DNA from: an uncultured Clostridia bacterium | GTDB lineage: Bacteria; Bacillota; Clostridia; Christensenellales; Borkfalkiaceae | NCBI GenBank assembly: GCA_947598205.1 | Contig: CANQFB010000008.1 | Span: 1 to 61,813, forward strand | Length of the DNA stretch: 61,813 nucleotides | Direction: 5' to 3' | In this document: positions 53,131-61,813 of the stretch, in pieces | Position numbering within the stretch: position 1 is the stretch's first letter | Layout of the letters: every line of letters begins with the position of its first letter | Position numbers and translations under genes: made by a program | The notes under the pieces: model-generated | Seen by the model: the letters and a program-made list of their open reading frames with translations, nothing else | Database searches by the model: none | What the model was told of the DNA's origin: nothing

Positions 53131-53170
53131 AAAATACCGTCCCGCCGCAAAGCGGGGCGTATTTTTTTGC
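53131..53170 (+). terminator. Terminator after the pgk unit
   Basis: AAAATAC then CGTCCCGC/GCGGGGCG, then GTATTTTTTT, with a bulged C. Confidence 0.8.
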
Positions 53171-53189
53171 GCTTGTACGCGGGAAACGT

Positions 53190-53218
53190 TTGCTTTTTTC
53201 GCACGTTCGTGGTATGAT
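53190..53218 (+). promoter_or_regulatory. Promoter of tpiA
   Basis: TTGCTT (53190-53195), 17 bp, TATGAT (53213-53218). Confidence 0.75.
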
Positions 53219-53249
53219 ACATGGGAATTCCATCAAGGAGAAAGACGTT

Positions 53250-53996
53250 ATGCGCAAACCCATCATTGCAGGAAATTGGAAGATGAACAACACCGCGAGC
53301 GAGGGCGCGGAGCTGATAAAGGCCTTAAAGCCCCTCGTGAAAGAGGCGAAGTGCGACGTCGTGGTGTGCGTCCCCGCCATCGACATCCCCGCCGTCAAAA
53401 AGGCGATCCACGGCTCGAAGATCAGGCTCGGCGCGCAAAATGTGCACTTCGCCGAAAAAGGCGCCTATACGGGCGAGATCTCGGCGAGCATGCTCAAGGA
53501 ATACGGCGTGCAGTACGTTATCATCGGGCACAGCGAGCGGAGGCAGTACTTCGGCGAGACGGACGAGACGGTGAATAAGCGCACCTTGGCCGCCCTTGCC
53601 GCGGGGCTCACCCCCATCGTGTGCATCGGCGAGAGCCTCGAAGAGCGCGAAGGCGGGCTCACCGAGAAGGTGCTCTCCGCACAGATCGAGAAGGACTTTG
53701 CGGGCATCGAGGACTTCTCTAAGATCGTCGTCGCCTACGAGCCCATTTGGGCGATCGGCACGGGCAGGACTGCCACCGACGAACAGGCCAACGAGACCAT
53801 CGGATTTATCAGAAAGCGCATGAAGAAGGTCTACGCGGGCAAGAAGGTGGGCAGGATGCGCATCCAATACGGCGGTTCGATGAACGCCAAGAACTGCAAG
53901 GGCCTCATGGCCCAACCCGAGATCGACGGCGGCCTCATCGGCGGCGCCTCTCTCAAAGCCCCCGACTTCGCCACGATCGTCAATTTCGATAAGTAA
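53250..53996 (+). CDS. tpiA: Triose-phosphate isomerase
   Basis: 248 residues; interconverts dihydroxyacetone phosphate and glyceraldehyde 3-phosphate. Substrate Asn/Lys in AGNWKMN, catalytic His in IIGHSERRQYFGETD, catalytic Glu in VVAYEPIWAIGTG, phosphate loop YGGSM and GGLIGGASLK. Normal length. AAGGAG precedes the ATG at 53250. With pgk it makes up a glycolytic pair. Confidence 0.98.
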   Translation: MRKPIIAGNWKMNNTASEGAELIKALKPLVKEAKCDVVVCVPAIDIPAVKKAIHGSKIRLGAQNVHFAEKGAYTGEISASMLKEYGVQYVIIGHSERRQYFGETDETVNKRTLAALAAGLTPIVCIGESLEEREGGLTEKVLSAQIEKDFAGIEDFSKIVVAYEPIWAIGTGRTATDEQANETIGFIRKRMKKVYAGKKVGRMRIQYGGSMNAKNCKGLMAQPEIDGGLIGGASLKAPDFATIVNFDK

Positions 53997-54010
53997 CCTC
54001 GGACATGGTA

Positions 54011-54048
54011 CGCCCCTTTCGCTTCAAGAGCGAAAGGGGCGTTTTTCT
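54011..54048 (+). terminator. Terminator of tpiA
   Basis: Stem CGCCCCTTTCGCT (54011-54023)/AGCGAAAGGGGCG (54029-54041), then TTTTTCTTTT. The ACATGGTA motif (54003-54010) lies between the stop codon and the stem. Confidence 0.9.
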
Positions 54049-54075
54049 TTTCCCTCGCGGGAATGCTTATTGATT

Positions 54076-56394
54076 TTATTTTACCCACGGCGTCGGCTTG
54101 TTCGTTACGGGGTCGTAGTGCCACCAATAGTCCCATTCCGCCCACTCCTCCGCCGTCGGTTTATCCTCGGTGAAGTAGTACCGTGTAGCATTGAGAAGAT
54201 AGTCGTTAGAATTATAATCATTGTCGATAGAAATATTTCCCCACTCTTCGGCAGTCCCTTTATAATAATCCGTTTCCAGCCAGTCGCAATACCTGAACGC
54301 CCCATATCCAATTGAGGTCACGCCGTTACCAATCGTCACGCTCGTAAGATAGTAACAATTCGCGAACGCAGAAGCCCCGATCGAGGTCACGCCGTCTCCG
54401 ATCGTCGCGCTTGTAAGATAGTAACAATTCGCGAACGCACGATCTCCGATCGAAGTCACGCTGTCGGGAATGATGATGCTTTTAAGGCCGCTGCAACCCG
54501 AGAACGCACCGTTTCCGATCGAGGTCACGCCGCTCCCGATCGTCACGCTTTTAAGCCCACTGCAACCCCAGAACGCCCAATCTCCTATCGAGGTCACGCT
54601 GTCGGGGATCTCAATGCTTTCCAGCTCGCTACAATCTCGGAACGCCTCACTTCCAATTGAGGTCACGCCGCTCCCGATCGTCACACTCGTCAGTCCGTCG
54701 CAACCATAGAACGCATCCACTCCGATCGAGGTCACGCCGCTACCGATCGTCACGCTTTCAAGCCCGTCGCAATCACAGAACGCATATTTTCTGATTGAAT
54801 CACCGCTTGTTAAAACGACTGTTGTTAGTGAAGTTCGCGGAATGTAAGAAATCGCAAGCGTCGGCATTGTAGCAGATTCGATTTTATCACACCCTGAGAA
54901 CGCCGAACCTCCGATCTCGGTCACGCTATCGGGAATGGTAATGCTTTTCAGCCCGTTGCAATCGGAAAATGCACCATCTGCAATTACTTTTGTATTGTCG
55001 TGAATGGAGTAGTCTCCCAAAATTGAACTTTTGGCTTTAATAAGGTAATCCCCAATGTATAGAACAGTCCCGTTTTCCCAATGGCTATTATCATTATAGT
55101 ATGCCGTACCTGAGAACGCATCATATCCAATTGAGGTCACACTGTCGGGAATCGTAATACTCGTCAGCCCGCTGCAACCTCTGAACGCAGAACTCCCTAT
55201 CGAGGTCACGCCGCTCCCGATCGTCACACTCGTCAGTCCGCTGCAATTATAGAACGCATCCTCTCCAATCGAGGTCACGCTGTCGGGAATCACGCTGTTT
55301 TTACAGCCCAAAATCACAGTTTTGGTTGAAATTTCAATCAAACAATCTGTCTCACTGCGATAGACAGGGTTCCCTTCTTCCACAATAATATGTTCCAGCC
55401 CGCTACACTCAAAGAACGCCTCCTCTCCGATCGAGGTCACGCTGTCTGGAATGGTAATGTTCGTAAGTCCTGTACACCCTCGGAACGCACTTTCTCCGAT
55501 CGAGGTCACGTTGTCGGGGATTTCAATGCTTTCCAGCTCGCTACAATCTCGGAATGCCTCACTTCCAATTGAGGTCACGTTCGCAGGGAGCGTAATGCTC
55601 TTAAAGTTTATATTACTACTCCATGTCCCGTCTGCGCTGATAGTCCCGAGGGGAGAAGTGGGTGCGGAAAAACCGTATGGTTTTCGTTTCTTATGATCGC
55701 TATAATCATCCGCCCAAACGATATTATCGTTTTCGACCTCATATGACTTCACATATGTGTAAAAGTAACTGCCGTCGGTAAATTTTGTAGCGCAGGATAG
55801 CTCTTTTCCGGAATAGGCTACCCCCTCTCCCAGCTCGCAGTCAAGTTGTCGCATTTCCCCCTCGGGATTTTGCGTATAGTCGATATAATAGGGTAATACA
55901 ACTCGAGATCCGTCGCCCGTGTAAGTTAATTTGTCCTCTTCTACCTTCTTAAAGCCCGGTTCGAGGGCGTAGGCCTTATCGAGAAGAACGGAGACGACAG
56001 CGTCGTCCTCAAAGTTGACTTCGATATAGGAAAATTTCTTCGAGGCGACCTCGTTCATCAAATTCTCATATTGACGGTTGAGCCGCTCAACGCGTTCAAG
56101 GTCGCCACGCAGAATGGCCTCTTCCATTGCGGCGGAAATATCCTGCGCATCTTCAAGATAAGAACAAAGTTTTTTGTCACCGTATCCCCACCTTGTTTTT
56201 TCTTCAAGATACGGGTCGCCAAGTTTTGTGCGAACTTCTACTTTGCTCGCGCCGAGGGAAATATCGTCCACAACGTCGATTCGGAACTTGTTCGTGAAGT
56301 GCGGCACGACCACAAGCGCTACGACCAAAATAAGCGCGAGGAGCAAGGGGCATATGAGCGCTGTGCCGATCAACAGTTTCGTTTTCTTTTTCAT
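54076..56394 (-). CDS. BspA-type leucine-rich repeat surface protein
   Basis: 772 residues. The N-terminal membrane anchor (about 8-35) is followed by a BamE/SmpA-like segment, ISLGASKVEVRTKLGDP (about 47-63), and a coiled region. From about residue 225 to 740 run some 20 LRR_5 units of 23 residues with consensus IPDSVTSIGxxAFxxCSGLxSVTIGSGV; some are interrupted by non-repeat strands (VIPRTSLTTVVLTSGD). The C-terminus (YWWHYDPVTNKPTPWVK) matches the style of the LRR lipoprotein at 31098. Probable adhesin. It lies behind structured leader RNA 2 and its terminator. CAAGGAG precedes ATG 56394. Confidence 0.88.
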   Translation of the reverse strand: MKKKTKLLIGTALICPLLLALILVVALVVVPHFTNKFRIDVVDDISLGASKVEVRTKLGDPYLEEKTRWGYGDKKLCSYLEDAQDISAAMEEAILRGDLERVERLNRQYENLMNEVASKKFSYIEVNFEDDAVVSVLLDKAYALEPGFKKVEEDKLTYTGDGSRVVLPYYIDYTQNPEGEMRQLDCELGEGVAYSGKELSCATKFTDGSYFYTYVKSYEVENDNIVWADDYSDHKKRKPYGFSAPTSPLGTISADGTWSSNINFKSITLPANVTSIGSEAFRDCSELESIEIPDNVTSIGESAFRGCTGLTNITIPDSVTSIGEEAFFECSGLEHIIVEEGNPVYRSETDCLIEISTKTVILGCKNSVIPDSVTSIGEDAFYNCSGLTSVTIGSGVTSIGSSAFRGCSGLTSITIPDSVTSIGYDAFSGTAYYNDNSHWENGTVLYIGDYLIKAKSSILGDYSIHDNTKVIADGAFSDCNGLKSITIPDSVTEIGGSAFSGCDKIESATMPTLAISYIPRTSLTTVVLTSGDSIRKYAFCDCDGLESVTIGSGVTSIGVDAFYGCDGLTSVTIGSGVTSIGSEAFRDCSELESIEIPDSVTSIGDWAFWGCSGLKSVTIGSGVTSIGNGAFSGCSGLKSIIIPDSVTSIGDRAFANCYYLTSATIGDGVTSIGASAFANCYYLTSVTIGNGVTSIGYGAFRYCDWLETDYYKGTAEEWGNISIDNDYNSNDYLLNATRYYFTEDKPTAEEWAEWDYWWHYDPVTNKPTPWVK

Positions 56395-56419
56395 AAAACA
56401 ACTCCTTGTAAAAATATTT

Positions 56420-56566
56420 GCGGGCAAAAAAATAAGGACGCTCCAATATGGAACGCCCGCAAAGAGTATCCCATATTGTCTGCGTCACAACTTTTCCTAT
56501 CCATATGGGAAAAAGGATACACCTGTGCCGTTGTATCGATATGGATAGTATATTCAGTTGTGACGC
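56420..56566 (-). ncRNA. Structured leader RNA 2, unrecognised class
   Basis: Homologue of the RNA at 35325. Minus strand: P1 GCGTCACAACT (56566-56556)/AGTTGTGACGC (56492-56482), P2 CTATCCATAT/ATATGGATAG, P3 GATACA/TGTATC followed by CTTTTTCCC, P4 CAATATGG (56478-56471)/CCATATTG (56451-56444), then the terminator and GCGGGC/GCCCGC brackets. All four helices keep pairing with different bases from RNA 1. It precedes the BspA-LRR gene. Confidence 0.75.
56426..56458 (-). terminator. Terminator of leader RNA 2
   Basis: Minus strand: GGGCGTTCC (56458-56450)/GGAGCGTCC (56444-56436), loop ATATT, then TTATTTTTTT. P4 uses the loop and part of the left arm, so antitermination is possible. Confidence 0.85.
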
Positions 56567-56572
56567 ATTCTC

Positions 56573-56601
56573 ATTATAGCAAATCGCGGATATTCTTGCA
56601 A
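56573..56601 (-). promoter_or_regulatory. Promoter of structured leader RNA 2
   Basis: Minus strand: TTGCAA (56601-56596), 17 bp, TATAAT (56578-56573), then 6 nt to P1 at 56566. Confidence 0.88.
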
Positions 56602-56688
56602 GCAAATAAGGGAATTTTATCTGCGGACGGGAAAAAATTCTAAAATCTTTTCTTTTTTTGCAAAAGCACATCATGTTAAAAAAACCGT

Positions 56689-56726
56689 GCGGCGCGTTGG
56701 CCAATGGGCCAACGCGCCGCGTTTTT
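56689..56726. terminator. Strong bidirectional hairpin
   Basis: A 14-bp stem GCGGCGCGTTGGCC (56689-56702)/GGCCAACGCGCCGC (56707-56720) with T5 on the plus side and T7 on the minus side. It probably ends the DUF6273-like gene's transcript on the minus strand. Confidence 0.85.
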
Positions 56727-56734
56727 AATATTCT

Positions 56735-56935
56735 AAATCGTCATGTTGCCCCGCGCGCACTATTATCGACTAAGCGCGGCACGAGGGGCATCGCCCCGAA
56801 GTAGCGAAGTCGAAGTATCACTATATTCTTATTATACGGTGATGCTTCGACACGCGCGTGCCGCGCGGCTCAGCATGACGGAATTGGGAAACACGCCCCA
56901 CCCCCTTTGATCCCCCTCCCACGGAGGGGGCAATG
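56735..56935. repeat. Mosaic of dispersed repeats
   Basis: A core copy (56745-56803, GCCCCGCGCG...GGCACGAG...GAAGTA) is followed by a diverged CTTCGACACGCGCGTGCCGCGCGGCTCAG-type unit near 56847, split here for length, and a CCCTCCCACGGAGGGGG hairpin near 56917. No gene in 56602-56960. Confidence 0.8.
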
Positions 56936-56960
56936 GCGGACATGGTATCCCCCTCGGCGG

Positions 56961-58418
56961 TCAGAGGATGATCCGAAGGGCGGGGACGATCCCGCCGCCT
57001 GTAAAGTAGACGAAGGGCCCGCCGCTCTCCCCCGCTTCTCCGCCGTATCCGACGCATTCCGCGCATGTGCTCCAAGTCTCGTCGGGCGAGCGGAGCCACC
57101 AGCGGCCACAACCGCGGTAGGCATAGTCGGAAGAGACGTCCGCCCCCTGCGCCTTCGCATAGTCGGTCGCCTTCAGGCTGCGGGCGGCGGATGCGCCGTT
57201 CGGCCCGAACCCGTAGCGGGGGTCGAGCACGTCGGCATAGCTCAAGAGGAAGACCTTATCCTGCGTATTCGGGCAGGCGAAGGGATTTTCGCCCGAAGCC
57301 GTCGTGGCCGCGCCGTTGTCCACTTCAGTCCTCTCGACGATCTTTTGCGCCTCTTCCCGAAAGGCCGTTCCGAAGAAGACGCCCGTCAACCAATTCCGAA
57401 GATCGCTCTCCTCATAGTTGTTTGGCGCGCTCCCTTCCCCGCCCGTCTCTTCAGCGCGGTCGAACTGCATGCAATCGAGAATAAAGTTTGCCATGAGAAG
57501 GGCCGAGGCGCCGTCCTCCTCGAGAATACGCCATTCTATGGGTTCGTAGCGGAACCAATAGACGGTATTCACGAAATACCCGTTGTCGTCTTGATAGCCG
57601 TTCACAAAAGAGGCGGGATATTCGGGATAGACGGGGCGGTAGGCCGTAAAATATACCCCGCGGTACTCTCCGCCGCCGTAGCTGACGTCGAGATACCACA
57701 TGTCGCTCAAAAGGCCGCCGTCCGCGAGGTAGCGGTAGCTCTGCCACCTGCCCGTCTGTGCGCCCGCGGGGCGCGCCCCCGCCGCCATGTTGAGACTGTT
57801 GCGAAGGGACCCGTCGGGGTCGTTCGAGCCGTCGATCTCCGTCTGCGGATAGCTTCCGAAGAAGATCTTCCCGCCGTCTCTCGCATAGGGCCGCTCCATG
57901 CCGCATACGGTGCAGGAATATCCCGTCCCGAAGGTATGGTCGGTATGAACGTGCCCGCAATCGATGCAGACGCCTTCCCGATAGCGGTGCTCTTCCTGCG
58001 CCGTCAAGCCGCACACAGAGCATACCGCCGCATGTCCCCCTTCCTCCTCCGTATAAGAGGCGAAGACATGGTCCTCATGCGCATATGCGCAGACGACGCA
58101 TATGCCCTGCCTGTAGAGATGCCCGCCGCTTTCACGCTTGTGGCATACAGAACAGGTGCGGAAATGCCCCGCCGCATCCCCTTCGTATTTGCCGAAGAGG
58201 TGCCCCGCATGTTCGTAGCCGCATACAAGGCACTTCCCCTCCGCATACTCATGGGCGGCAAGATCGGCACATTCGGCGGTGTGCGCACATGTTGCGGCAT
58301 GCCAATGGCCCTCTTCGTCGGCCGACCATGCCTGCGCGAAGGTATGGGCGTGGCCGCATGCAGAGATCGCAGCCGCAAGCGAGGCCGCGAGAAGGGCCGC
58401 CAATATTTTTTTGTTCAT
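56961..58418 (-). CDS. Lipoprotein with Cys/His knuckles and a DUF6273-like domain
   Basis: 485 residues. The signal peptide ends SACG, a lipobox. Residues about 20-190 contain five repeats with paired Cys and His (CLVCGYEHAGHLF, CVVCAYAHEDHVF, CIDCGHVHTDHTF), a possible metal-binding array. From about 195 a DUF6273-like domain begins: GGKIFFGSYPQTEIDGSND, PIEWRILEEDGASALLMAN, LRNWLTGVFFGTAF, and RWWLRSP with GGGIVPALRIIL at the end. That domain is common in gut Clostridia surface proteins; function unknown. It follows the MBG-like gene by 25 bp and is probably co-transcribed. Confidence 0.85.
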   Translation of the reverse strand: MNKKILAALLAASLAAAISACGHAHTFAQAWSADEEGHWHAATCAHTAECADLAAHEYAEGKCLVCGYEHAGHLFGKYEGDAAGHFRTCSVCHKRESGGHLYRQGICVVCAYAHEDHVFASYTEEEGGHAAVCSVCGLTAQEEHRYREGVCIDCGHVHTDHTFGTGYSCTVCGMERPYARDGGKIFFGSYPQTEIDGSNDPDGSLRNSLNMAAGARPAGAQTGRWQSYRYLADGGLLSDMWYLDVSYGGGEYRGVYFTAYRPVYPEYPASFVNGYQDDNGYFVNTVYWFRYEPIEWRILEEDGASALLMANFILDCMQFDRAEETGGEGSAPNNYEESDLRNWLTGVFFGTAFREEAQKIVERTEVDNGAATTASGENPFACPNTQDKVFLLSYADVLDPRYGFGPNGASAARSLKATDYAKAQGADVSSDYAYRGCGRWWLRSPDETWSTCAECVGYGGEAGESGGPFVYFTGGGIVPALRIIL

Positions 58419-58443
58419 CTCCGCCTACGCCCTGCCTTTGCGC

Positions 58444-61400
58444 TCATCTCGAACGGCGCATGTTCTTCTTTTTCTTTTTGACGCGTCCGATCCTCTTTGC
58501 GACGTAGATCACGACGATGAAGAAGCCCGTCACATCGACGACCAGAAGCCACACCCAAGTGCGGTCTTTTTCGATCTTGAAGGAAACCTTCGCCTCCAGC
58601 CCGCTGTAATTTTCGGTATCCGCGACGGTCGCCTTCACCCAATAAGTGCCCGCGTCCGTCGGCTTGAAGGCGGTATATGTCCCGTCCTCTTCCCTCGAAT
58701 AGGTGAAGATCACCTCGCCGAACTTTGCCTCAGCGAAGGGCTCGTTCGCCTTCTTGCCGATCTTCCAGCCCTCCATCGAAAGGGTTCTCGTCCAAACGTT
58801 TCCCGCCTTTTCGATCGTGAGCACGGCCGAAATGGACGCGATGGGCCCGAAGTTATCCCCGTCGCCCGTAAATGTCGCCGTCACGGTATATACCCCCGCG
58901 TCCGTCTGCCCGTTGCCCGCATAGCGGACTTCGACGCCCTCGGGAAGTCTGCCCGAAAGAAGGACGTCGTGCATCCCGCCGTCGTAAGTCACCGTGAGCG
59001 GGGCGAAGGTCACGCCCGACATATCATATTCGGCCCTTTCGATGGAGAATTGCCGCTCGGAACCCTCCTCGATCAGGCTGTAGTTGCCCGCCTTGCTCCC
59101 ATCGAGGGAGGCCGAGACGGTGTATTCCCCCGCATGGGTGGGCATCTCACTCCCCGCCGAGAACGTGCCGTCGTACGCGCTTCCCTCATAGAAGAATGCG
59201 GCATGCACGTCGTCGCCGTTTTCCACGCCGCCGAGCGTCGCAGAAATTTCCCCGACGTTCCCGTAGATGAGCTCGCCCGCGATCTCGATCGTCACCGAAA
59301 TGGCCTTCTTCTCTACGGTGAGCGGCCCTGCGACGAAGACGATCCTGTAGTTGGAAGAAGTGAGCCCCTTCGGCATGATGGAATATTCGCCCGCGTCGCC
59401 GTATTGGGCGTAGCTGTAACTGTAATCCAATGCGCCGCCGAGGACACTCTCCCCTTCGCCGCATACGAAACCTTCATATTCCACGCCACTGTTTGCGGGC
59501 GCTTGCCCATAGGTGACGGTATGCGCCTTTGCCTTGACGGTGAGGAGCGCCTTTCTCACGGTGTATTCGGCGGAAGCGGGATCACCCGCGAGCTCGTAGT
59601 CCCTCGCAAGGGCGCTGTCCTCCTTCCATGCGGCAACGATCGTGTAGCTCCCTGCGGGCATGTCGGGCGAATAGGCCTCCGCCGCGGAAGCTCCCTCTCT
59701 CTTGAAGGTATATGCGAGCTCATCGTTCAGCTTGGCCTCGTCGGCAAGATCTCCGAACCACGGGCCTTCGCCGCCATGGCGCGCCGCGCTCGCCCTGATC
59801 GTCCCGTGCGCCTCGTCGCCGTAAACGTTGGCTCTTTCGCCCGAGAGCGTGAGCCCGATCACGCGCTTTTCCACATAGATCTTGCCCGCCGTGAAGGAGA
59901 CGGCGTAGTTCTCGAGCTCCACCTCGCGCGCGGAAACATCGGCCTCATCGCCGACATGGGTCGCCCCTGCGCTGTAGCGGAAGATAAATTCGTCCACCCC
60001 CGCCTTCGCAAGCCTCTCGATCTCCGCCTTGTCGTCTCCGTTCTGTAATTGGTCGGCGGAGATCGTCACGGTCACGTTCTCTGCGCCGATCTCATCGCCG
60101 TAGACGACGCTCGCCACAAGCTCCGCCGTGAGGCGCGCCCGCACGATCGAATAGCTCCTCGTGGGGTTGGAAAGGGTGTAATTCTCCTTCGCATCCCCCT
60201 CAAGGGTGGCTTCGTAGGTGTAAGTTCCCACATTTCGGAAGGTCTTGCCGTCGCGTTCGGCGACGGTCGCCGTCAACACGTCTCTGCCCAGACCTTCCAC
60301 GCGCGCAGAGGGCGAAGGAGTGTCGCCATAGGTATATGTATAGTCCTTCTCGCTCCCGGACCATACGGCAGTGAGCGATGCAGGGGAAATGCGTATGGAA
60401 ACGGTATCGTTCCCAAGAAGATAGTTGCCCGCGAGCGTCCCCTCGATCTCGGCGGCGAAGAGGTACTCGCCCACATTTTTGAAGCCCTCCGCGGGCGGAT
60501 CCTGAAGGGTCACTTTGAGCGAAAGTTCATCTCCCGCGACCCCTTCTGCCGTCGCCTTCGGGTCTTGGAACGCGCTCCCGCTGTAGAAGCGGTCGTCGGC
60601 GTCGCTCCATACGGCGGTCACGCTCGCCTTGCTTACGGTGTACTCGGCGCCGCCGTCGCCGTACTCAAACACGGCGGAATAGTTCCCGTTTCGGCACGCG
60701 GGCACGACGGTATAGGTATCTGCGGCCGTCTTGTTCGTGGGTTCGCCCAAAGTTCCGTTCAGCGAATAGGAGAGCCCGAGGACGGAAACGTCGTCCCCGT
60801 CGGTCTCGGCATACCATGCCCCCGCCTTTCCGTCGGCGCGGGAAGGCTCTTCGCTCACCCAACCTTCTATGGCATCGCCGTATATCTTCCCGTGGAAGGT
60901 CAGCTTCACCTTGATCTCGCGTTGGGTGATGACGAGGGTACATTCATTATATTTGACGAAATAGTTGCCGAGCTCGCCCGCCGCGGTCACTGTGGGGGTC
61001 TCGGAGACGGGCGTCCCCGCACGGTAGCCGCCGAAGGCGAAGGTAGCCTGCGCTTTCGCATCTTCAACGAGCAAAGCCTCATCGTCGCTCTCCGCGGCGC
61101 CGCTTACATAGGTGAGGGTCACGTTGCCCGCGCCCGCATCCTCGCCGTATTCCACCTCCGCCGACATCCCCACGGTGAGCGTCGCCTTCCCGATGAGGAA
61201 GGGATAGGTCTTTTGCTCCGTGCCGCCAGTCACCCAAGCGCAGTTGACGGTATCGTTGAGCGCGGCGGTGACCTCATAACTGCCCGCGGCGGTCTGCGTG
61301 TTCCCCTTCACCGTCACAAAGCGTTCTTCCACCCCGTCCAAGGTGTAGGTCTGCGCCTTGCCGTTATAGGTGAAGGCTCTTTCATCGGCAGTGGGAACGC

Positions 61401-61813
61401 CTATATTTCTGATAGAGACGGCGATGGGAACGGTGGTGGCAGTATCCACGTCGCCCTCGGAGTAGGTCACATCGAGAGAAGTATCCGAGCAGAGATAATA
61501 CTCCTCCGCCCTGCCGTTCTCCCACGGCGTTTTGACCACGGCCTCGACCACGGCCTCTGCATTGCCGCCCGAGATCGAGCCCGTAAACGTCGCCGTCGTC
61601 GTGACCGTCCCCGTATACTCGGTATCGTAGGCCGTCGCAGAGATCGGGCCCGCGGCAGAGATAGAGGCCAAGGTCATTTTCTCCGTTTCGCTGAAGTCGC
61701 ATGCGCGCTTACAGGTATGCGTGCGCTCCCTTGCCCCAACATCGCCCGTCATTTCGCCCCAATCGTTCCAATCGTGCTCTTGATAGAAATTGACCTCGCC
61801 GTCCGAAAGGGAT
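58444..61813 (-). CDS. Partial MBG/YDG-repeat surface protein (5' end outside window)
   Basis: At least 1122 residues; the frame is open to the window edge, so the true start lies beyond 61813. The chain is a run of ~85-residue beta domains with motifs such as VTYGQAPA, VYGDEIGAEN, and YTVSASLDGSKAGNY, typical of MBG/YDG repeats of adhesins; about ten are visible. It ends with a transmembrane helix (about 25 residues, VWLLVVDVTGFFIVVIYVAK) and a basic tail RVKKKKKNMRRSR. The YDG-type pattern xSNYRIVF is also seen. Adhesion or biofilm role is likely (inference). Confidence 0.87.
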   Translation of the reverse strand, partial: SLSDGEVNFYQEHDWNDWGEMTGDVGARERTHTCKRACDFSETEKMTLASISAAGPISATAYDTEYTGTVTTTATFTGSISGGNAEAVVEAVVKTPWENGRAEEYYLCSDTSLDVTYSEGDVDTATTVPIAVSIRNIGVPTADERAFTYNGKAQTYTLDGVEERFVTVKGNTQTAAGSYEVTAALNDTVNCAWVTGGTEQKTYPFLIGKATLTVGMSAEVEYGEDAGAGNVTLTYVSGAAESDDEALLVEDAKAQATFAFGGYRAGTPVSETPTVTAAGELGNYFVKYNECTLVITQREIKVKLTFHGKIYGDAIEGWVSEEPSRADGKAGAWYAETDGDDVSVLGLSYSLNGTLGEPTNKTAADTYTVVPACRNGNYSAVFEYGDGGAEYTVSKASVTAVWSDADDRFYSGSAFQDPKATAEGVAGDELSLKVTLQDPPAEGFKNVGEYLFAAEIEGTLAGNYLLGNDTVSIRISPASLTAVWSGSEKDYTYTYGDTPSPSARVEGLGRDVLTATVAERDGKTFRNVGTYTYEATLEGDAKENYTLSNPTRSYSIVRARLTAELVASVVYGDEIGAENVTVTISADQLQNGDDKAEIERLAKAGVDEFIFRYSAGATHVGDEADVSAREVELENYAVSFTAGKIYVEKRVIGLTLSGERANVYGDEAHGTIRASAARHGGEGPWFGDLADEAKLNDELAYTFKREGASAAEAYSPDMPAGSYTIVAAWKEDSALARDYELAGDPASAEYTVRKALLTVKAKAHTVTYGQAPANSGVEYEGFVCGEGESVLGGALDYSYSYAQYGDAGEYSIMPKGLTSSNYRIVFVAGPLTVEKKAISVTIEIAGELIYGNVGEISATLGGVENGDDVHAAFFYEGSAYDGTFSAGSEMPTHAGEYTVSASLDGSKAGNYSLIEEGSERQFSIERAEYDMSGVTFAPLTVTYDGGMHDVLLSGRLPEGVEVRYAGNGQTDAGVYTVTATFTGDGDNFGPIASISAVLTIEKAGNVWTRTLSMEGWKIGKKANEPFAEAKFGEVIFTYSREEDGTYTAFKPTDAGTYWVKATVADTENYSGLEAKVSFKIEKDRTWVWLLVVDVTGFFIVVIYVAKRIGRVKKKKKNMRRSR

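Overview
The window looks like the chromosome of a fermentative Gram-positive member of the Firmicutes, probably an uncultured, gut-associated Clostridia lineage (inference). The signs are a single-chain pyruvate:ferredoxin oxidoreductase, an ecfA1-ecfA2-ecfT-truA operon, RNase J, clear sigma-A promoters (TTGACA/TTGCAA, almost always 17 bp, TATAAT), and large signal-anchored surface proteins (M60 peptidase, BspA-type leucine-rich repeats, collagen-like and MBG-like repeats). GC is high, so many long antisense open frames are shadows of real genes.

Layout: 1-400 tandem repeats; 493-4824 membrane protein, truA and the ECF transporter module (minus); 4972-6420 secreted, membrane-anchored protein; 6606-10145 pyruvate:ferredoxin oxidoreductase; 10245-15488 M60 mucinase-like surface protein; 15674-16471 EFR1 ferredoxin/flavodoxin; 16611-18020 three tRNA genes (Ala, Ala, Val) with unusual fold-back repeats; 18024-21527 phospho-sugar mutase and two membrane proteins; 21700-26604 CDF exporter, RarA, membrane protein, a preQ1 riboswitch with a queuosine-precursor transporter, and an SDR; 27000-30631 small stress and tRNA-modification genes (TtcA-like, TcdA, Nudix, ferritin); 31098-32825 LRR lipoprotein; 33019-33956 XRE regulator and a RelE/AbrB-type toxin-antitoxin pair; 34353-34428 tRNA-Thr; 35290-36803 a structured leader RNA and a zinc-ribbon membrane protein; 36867-41693 a tRNA wobble-uridine pair (TrhP-ASCH fusion and TrmR) behind RNase J; 41781-44679 Glu/Pro-repeat protein and YihY; 45038-49699 str operon (rpsL-rpsG-fusA-tuf); 50074-51299 paired double-XRE regulators; 51480-53996 pgk and tpiA; 54076-61813 LRR, DUF6273-like and MBG-like surface proteins.

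Central metabolism (PFOR, Pgk, TpiA, phospho-sugar mutase) points to glycolysis with ferredoxin-linked fermentation. Translation and tRNA modification form a second theme: str operon, four tRNAs, TruA, TrhP/TrmR, TcdA, TtcA-like and queuosine salvage. Surface proteins are the third theme.

The most novel signals are these. (1) Two homologous structured leader RNAs (35325-35486 plus; 56420-56566 minus) show compensatory changes in their helices. Each has its own promoter starting exactly at helix P1, and an antiterminator that competes with a terminator. I do not recognise the class. (2) Each of the four tRNA genes is followed by an inverted and then a direct copy of its own 3' end around a repeat core. 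(3) Three genes have TATAAT exactly 6 nt before the ATG, which predicts leaderless mRNAs. (4) A strand-biased motif ACATGGTA is strongly over-represented.
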